Below are positions 30,785 to 32,392 of a stretch of DNA of 32,392 nucleotides, in pieces; positions within the stretch are counted from its first letter, which is position 1; every line of letters starts with the position of its first letter. Both the position numbers and the translations under genes were made by a program. The stretch covers positions 1 through 32,392 of the forward strand of contig CAVOBC010000008.1 of the NCBI GenBank assembly GCA_963693635.1. The letters are read 5' to 3'. Below the pieces are notes generated by a model that saw nothing but the letters and a program-made list of their open reading frames with translations, was not told the origin of the DNA and did no database searches. The stretch is from CAVOBC01 sp963693635. Its GTDB lineage: Bacteria; Pseudomonadota; Gammaproteobacteria; Pseudomonadales; Azotimanducaceae.

Positions 30785-31072
30785 TTAAGCCGTGGCGACC
30801 GCTTCTTCTGCGGGCGCAGCGGAGGCCAATTTTAGCCTCCAGCGCTTGATCAATTGGCGAACCCGGTCCGAGACCTGCGCGCCCTGACGCTGCCAGTACT
30901 CAATGCGTTCGAGGTCAAGACGGAGCGGCTCGTCGCCGCCGCGCGCGACCGGGTTAAAGAACCCGACACGTTCGATAAAGCGGCCACTTGTCGCCTTGCG
31001 CCGATCTGCCACTGTCACAAAGTAGTAAGGCCGTTTTTTGCTCCCGCCGCGCGAAAGCCTGATAATTACCAT
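30785..31072 (-). CDS. rpsP: 30S ribosomal protein S16
   Basis: This 95-residue small-subunit protein binds 16S rRNA early in assembly. The N terminus MVIIRLSRGGSKKRPYYFV and the later FIERVGFFNPVARGG are diagnostic. The start is ATG at 31072, with AAGGGA nine bases upstream; the frame is open to 31126 without similarity. It is first in the rpsP-rimM-trmD-rplS operon. The C terminus (PAEEAVATA) is a short alanine-rich tail. Confidence 0.98.
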   Translation of the reverse strand: MVIIRLSRGGSKKRPYYFVTVADRRKATSGRFIERVGFFNPVARGGDEPLRLDLERIEYWQRQGAQVSDRVRQLIKRWRLKLASAAPAEEAVATA

Positions 31073-31231
31073 CGAGTTGAATCCCTTAGAATGTGTTGGA
31101 GTGCACGCGCTGCGGCGAACTGGCACGCAATGTCCGGTTCTTTGCTGGTTTTTCGCAGTATCTTTAACGCCGGGAACGCCTAGCTGATGGAGACTCCGGC
31201 AGACGTTGCGGTGACCCCAAAAAGGTGCGTC

Positions 31232-31260
31232 ATTTTACGGAAATGTCGCAAAGAAGCCAA
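31232..31260 (-). promoter_or_regulatory. Probable promoter of rpsP-rimM-trmD-rplS
   Basis: On the minus strand TTGGCT (31255-31260) and TAAAAT (31232-31237) are separated by 17 bases; the -10 matches at five of six positions and the -35 at four. The predicted leader is long (about 150 bases) before the rpsP ATG at 31072, leaving room for post-transcriptional control. Confidence 0.6.
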
Positions 31261-31286
31261 TGCATATGGACACCCACCGCTTTTCC

Positions 31287-31346
31287 GCGCGGTCAAGACC
31301 GTGGGAGCAATTCACCCGTCTTCGGCGCGGGTGTCGAGACCGCGCC
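31287..31346 (-). promoter_or_regulatory. Mutually exclusive hairpins between ffh and rpsP
   Basis: Three pairings compete. gcgcggtc (31287-31294) pairs with gaccgcgc (31338-31345). ggcgcgg (31324-31330) pairs with ccgcgcc (31340-31346). ggtc (31291-31294) pairs with gacc (31297-31300). They lie after ffh and before the rpsP promoter, so they would be in ffh read-through RNA. Alternative folding of this sort is typical of attenuators, but no leader peptide or T tract was found. Confidence 0.35.
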
Positions 31347-31397
31347 AATCAGGGGTCTTGCGGCTGTCGTTGTGAAGCGGTCCCGGCCACTCAGGGG

Positions 31398-31472
31398 CGA
31401 CTTTCCCGACGACTTCACGGGGAGTGATATTTCAGGGGAGTCACGCTTCGTGGGAGTCCCCTTTCGGGACAG
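31398..31472. repeat. Degenerate short tandem repeats downstream of ffh
   Basis: The stretch contains several imperfect units around ttcaggggagtcac: near 31416 (ttcacggggagtga), near 31432 (ttcaggggagtcac), near 31448 (ttcgtgggagtccc) and near 31462 (ttcgggacagtc). The spacing is about 16 bp. It lies in the 412-bp region between ffh and rpsP, where no gene was found. Confidence 0.5.
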
Positions 31473-31484
31473 TCAACAGTCTCA

Positions 31485-32392
31485 TCACAAACCAGCAGGG
31501 GGCCCCACGCCGCCAAGACCACGCATCATGTTCGCCATGGCGCCTTTCTTGGTCATCTTCTTCATCATCTTTTGCATCTGCTTGTGCTGCTTGAGCAGAC
31601 GATTGATGTCCTGCACCTGGGTGCCGGAACCGGTTGAAATCCGGCGCTTGCGCGATCCGTTTAATACATCCGGGTAGCGCCGCTCCTGCCGCGTCATCGA
31701 ATTGATGATCGCCTCCATCTGGCCGAAGGACTTGTCATTGACCGAATCGAGCGCCCCCTGGGGCACGTTGCCCATCCCGGGCATCTTGTCCATAAGGCTG
31801 GTGATGCCACCCATGTTGTTCATCTGCTCAATCTGATCCCGAAAGTCTTCGAGATCGAACTTCTTGCCCTTCTTGATTTTCCTGGCGAGCTTGTTGGCCT
31901 TTTTCTTGTCGATCTTGCGCTCGGCTTCTTCGAGCAGCGACATCATGTCGCCCATGCCCAGAATGCGCGACGCGATCCGGTCCGGATGGAATGCCTCCAG
32001 CGCATCGATCTTTTCGCCCACCCCCATGAACTTGATCGGCTTGCCAGTGATTGAGCGGACCGACAGCGCCGCGCCACCCCGCGCGTCGCCATCCGCCTTG
32101 GTCAGGATGACACCCGTCAGCGGCAGCACAGTGTTGAACGCCTGCGCCGTGTTCGCAGCGTCCTGGCCGGTCATCGCATCGACCACGAACAACGTCTCAG
32201 CTGGCGCCGTCGTGACATGCAACGCCCTGATCTCATCCATCATGTCGTTATCGACATGTAAGCGACCGGCGGTGTCCACGATCAGCACGTCGACCAGTCG
32301 TGTGCGTGCCTGGTTGACCGCACGCTTTGCGATATCGACCGGCTTCTCACCAGGATCGCTCTCGCAAAACTCGACATCCGCTTCCAGGGCCA
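31485..32392 (-). CDS. ffh: Signal recognition particle protein Ffh (5' end beyond the window)
   Basis: Ffh binds 4.5S RNA and signal sequences and targets inner-membrane proteins to FtsY. The visible 301 residues begin inside the GTPase domain (EADVEFCESDPGEKPVDIAK). They contain G3 VDTAGR, G4 LTKADGDARGG and G5 GVGEKIDAL, then the methionine-rich M domain (MTRQERRYPDVLNGSRKRRI, then clustered Met residues to the C terminus GGVGPPAGL). The G1 P-loop and the start lie to the right of 32392; a GTG at 32288 is an internal codon. It precedes rpsP on the same strand, as in E. coli and Pseudomonas. Confidence 0.98.
   Translation of the reverse strand, partial: ALEADVEFCESDPGEKPVDIAKRAVNQARTRLVDVLIVDTAGRLHVDNDMMDEIRALHVTTAPAETLFVVDAMTGQDAANTAQAFNTVLPLTGVILTKADGDARGGAALSVRSITGKPIKFMGVGEKIDALEAFHPDRIASRILGMGDMMSLLEEAERKIDKKKANKLARKIKKGKKFDLEDFRDQIEQMNNMGGITSLMDKMPGMGNVPQGALDSVNDKSFGQMEAIINSMTRQERRYPDVLNGSRKRRISTGSGTQVQDINRLLKQHKQMQKMMKKMTKKGAMANMMRGLGGVGPPAGL

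Overview
The window is a stretch of chromosome from a G+C-rich Gammaproteobacterium, most likely an uncultured or poorly sampled lineage. The evidence is gene order. The rpoE-rseA-rseC cluster lies divergent from nadB; sdhE-ygfX lies divergent from ygfZ; prfB is followed by lysS; and one long same-strand run reads ffh, rpsP, rimM, trmD, rplS, xerD, dsbC, an AlaC-type aminotransferase, hom, recJ. That last order resembles the Pseudomonas chromosome. No rRNA, tRNA, CRISPR array, phage or transposase gene was seen.

Layout. 1-205: a 17-bp tandem repeat array. 206-2428: envelope-stress sigma factor RpoE with its anti-sigma RseA and RseC but no rseB, all on the minus strand, with a candidate autoregulatory sigma-E promoter. 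2530-4152: nadB on the plus strand. 4182-6126 (minus): sdhE, ygfX and a Tat-exported aldo/keto-reductase-like protein whose catalytic His is replaced. 6554-7351: ygfZ. 7707-9612: two decayed accessory genes facing each other, an HDOD signalling protein and an APH(6)/Hur-type phosphotransferase. 9616-14006 (minus): a compact valine catabolism operon (mmsA, enoyl-CoA hydratase, 3-hydroxyisobutyryl-CoA hydrolase, mmsB) converting methacrylyl-CoA to propionyl-CoA. 14097-17464 (minus): prfB with a conserved programmed +1 frameshift, then lysS and ung. 17465-17995: noncoding, with a MITE-like element and one copy of a dispersed repeat. 17996-18633: a frameshifted NUDIX gene. 18660-21939: a GSA-type class III aminotransferase and two short-chain dehydrogenases. 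22062-31072 (minus): recJ back to rpsP, covering DNA repair, amino-acid synthesis, disulfide isomerisation, dimer resolution, and ribosome and tRNA maturation. 31485-32392: ffh, cut by the window edge.

The most unusual signal is noncoding. A roughly 150-170 bp element with imperfect terminal inverted repeats and up to three internal palindromes occurs three times (6191-6340, 17771-17940 inverted, 20157-20262 partial). Each copy sits between divergently transcribed genes. Short tandem repeats of unrelated sequence but similar unit length (17-19 bp) also occupy several gaps. Six inactivating lesions fall in three accessory genes and none was seen in the housekeeping genes, which suggests active gene decay rather than random sequencing error.
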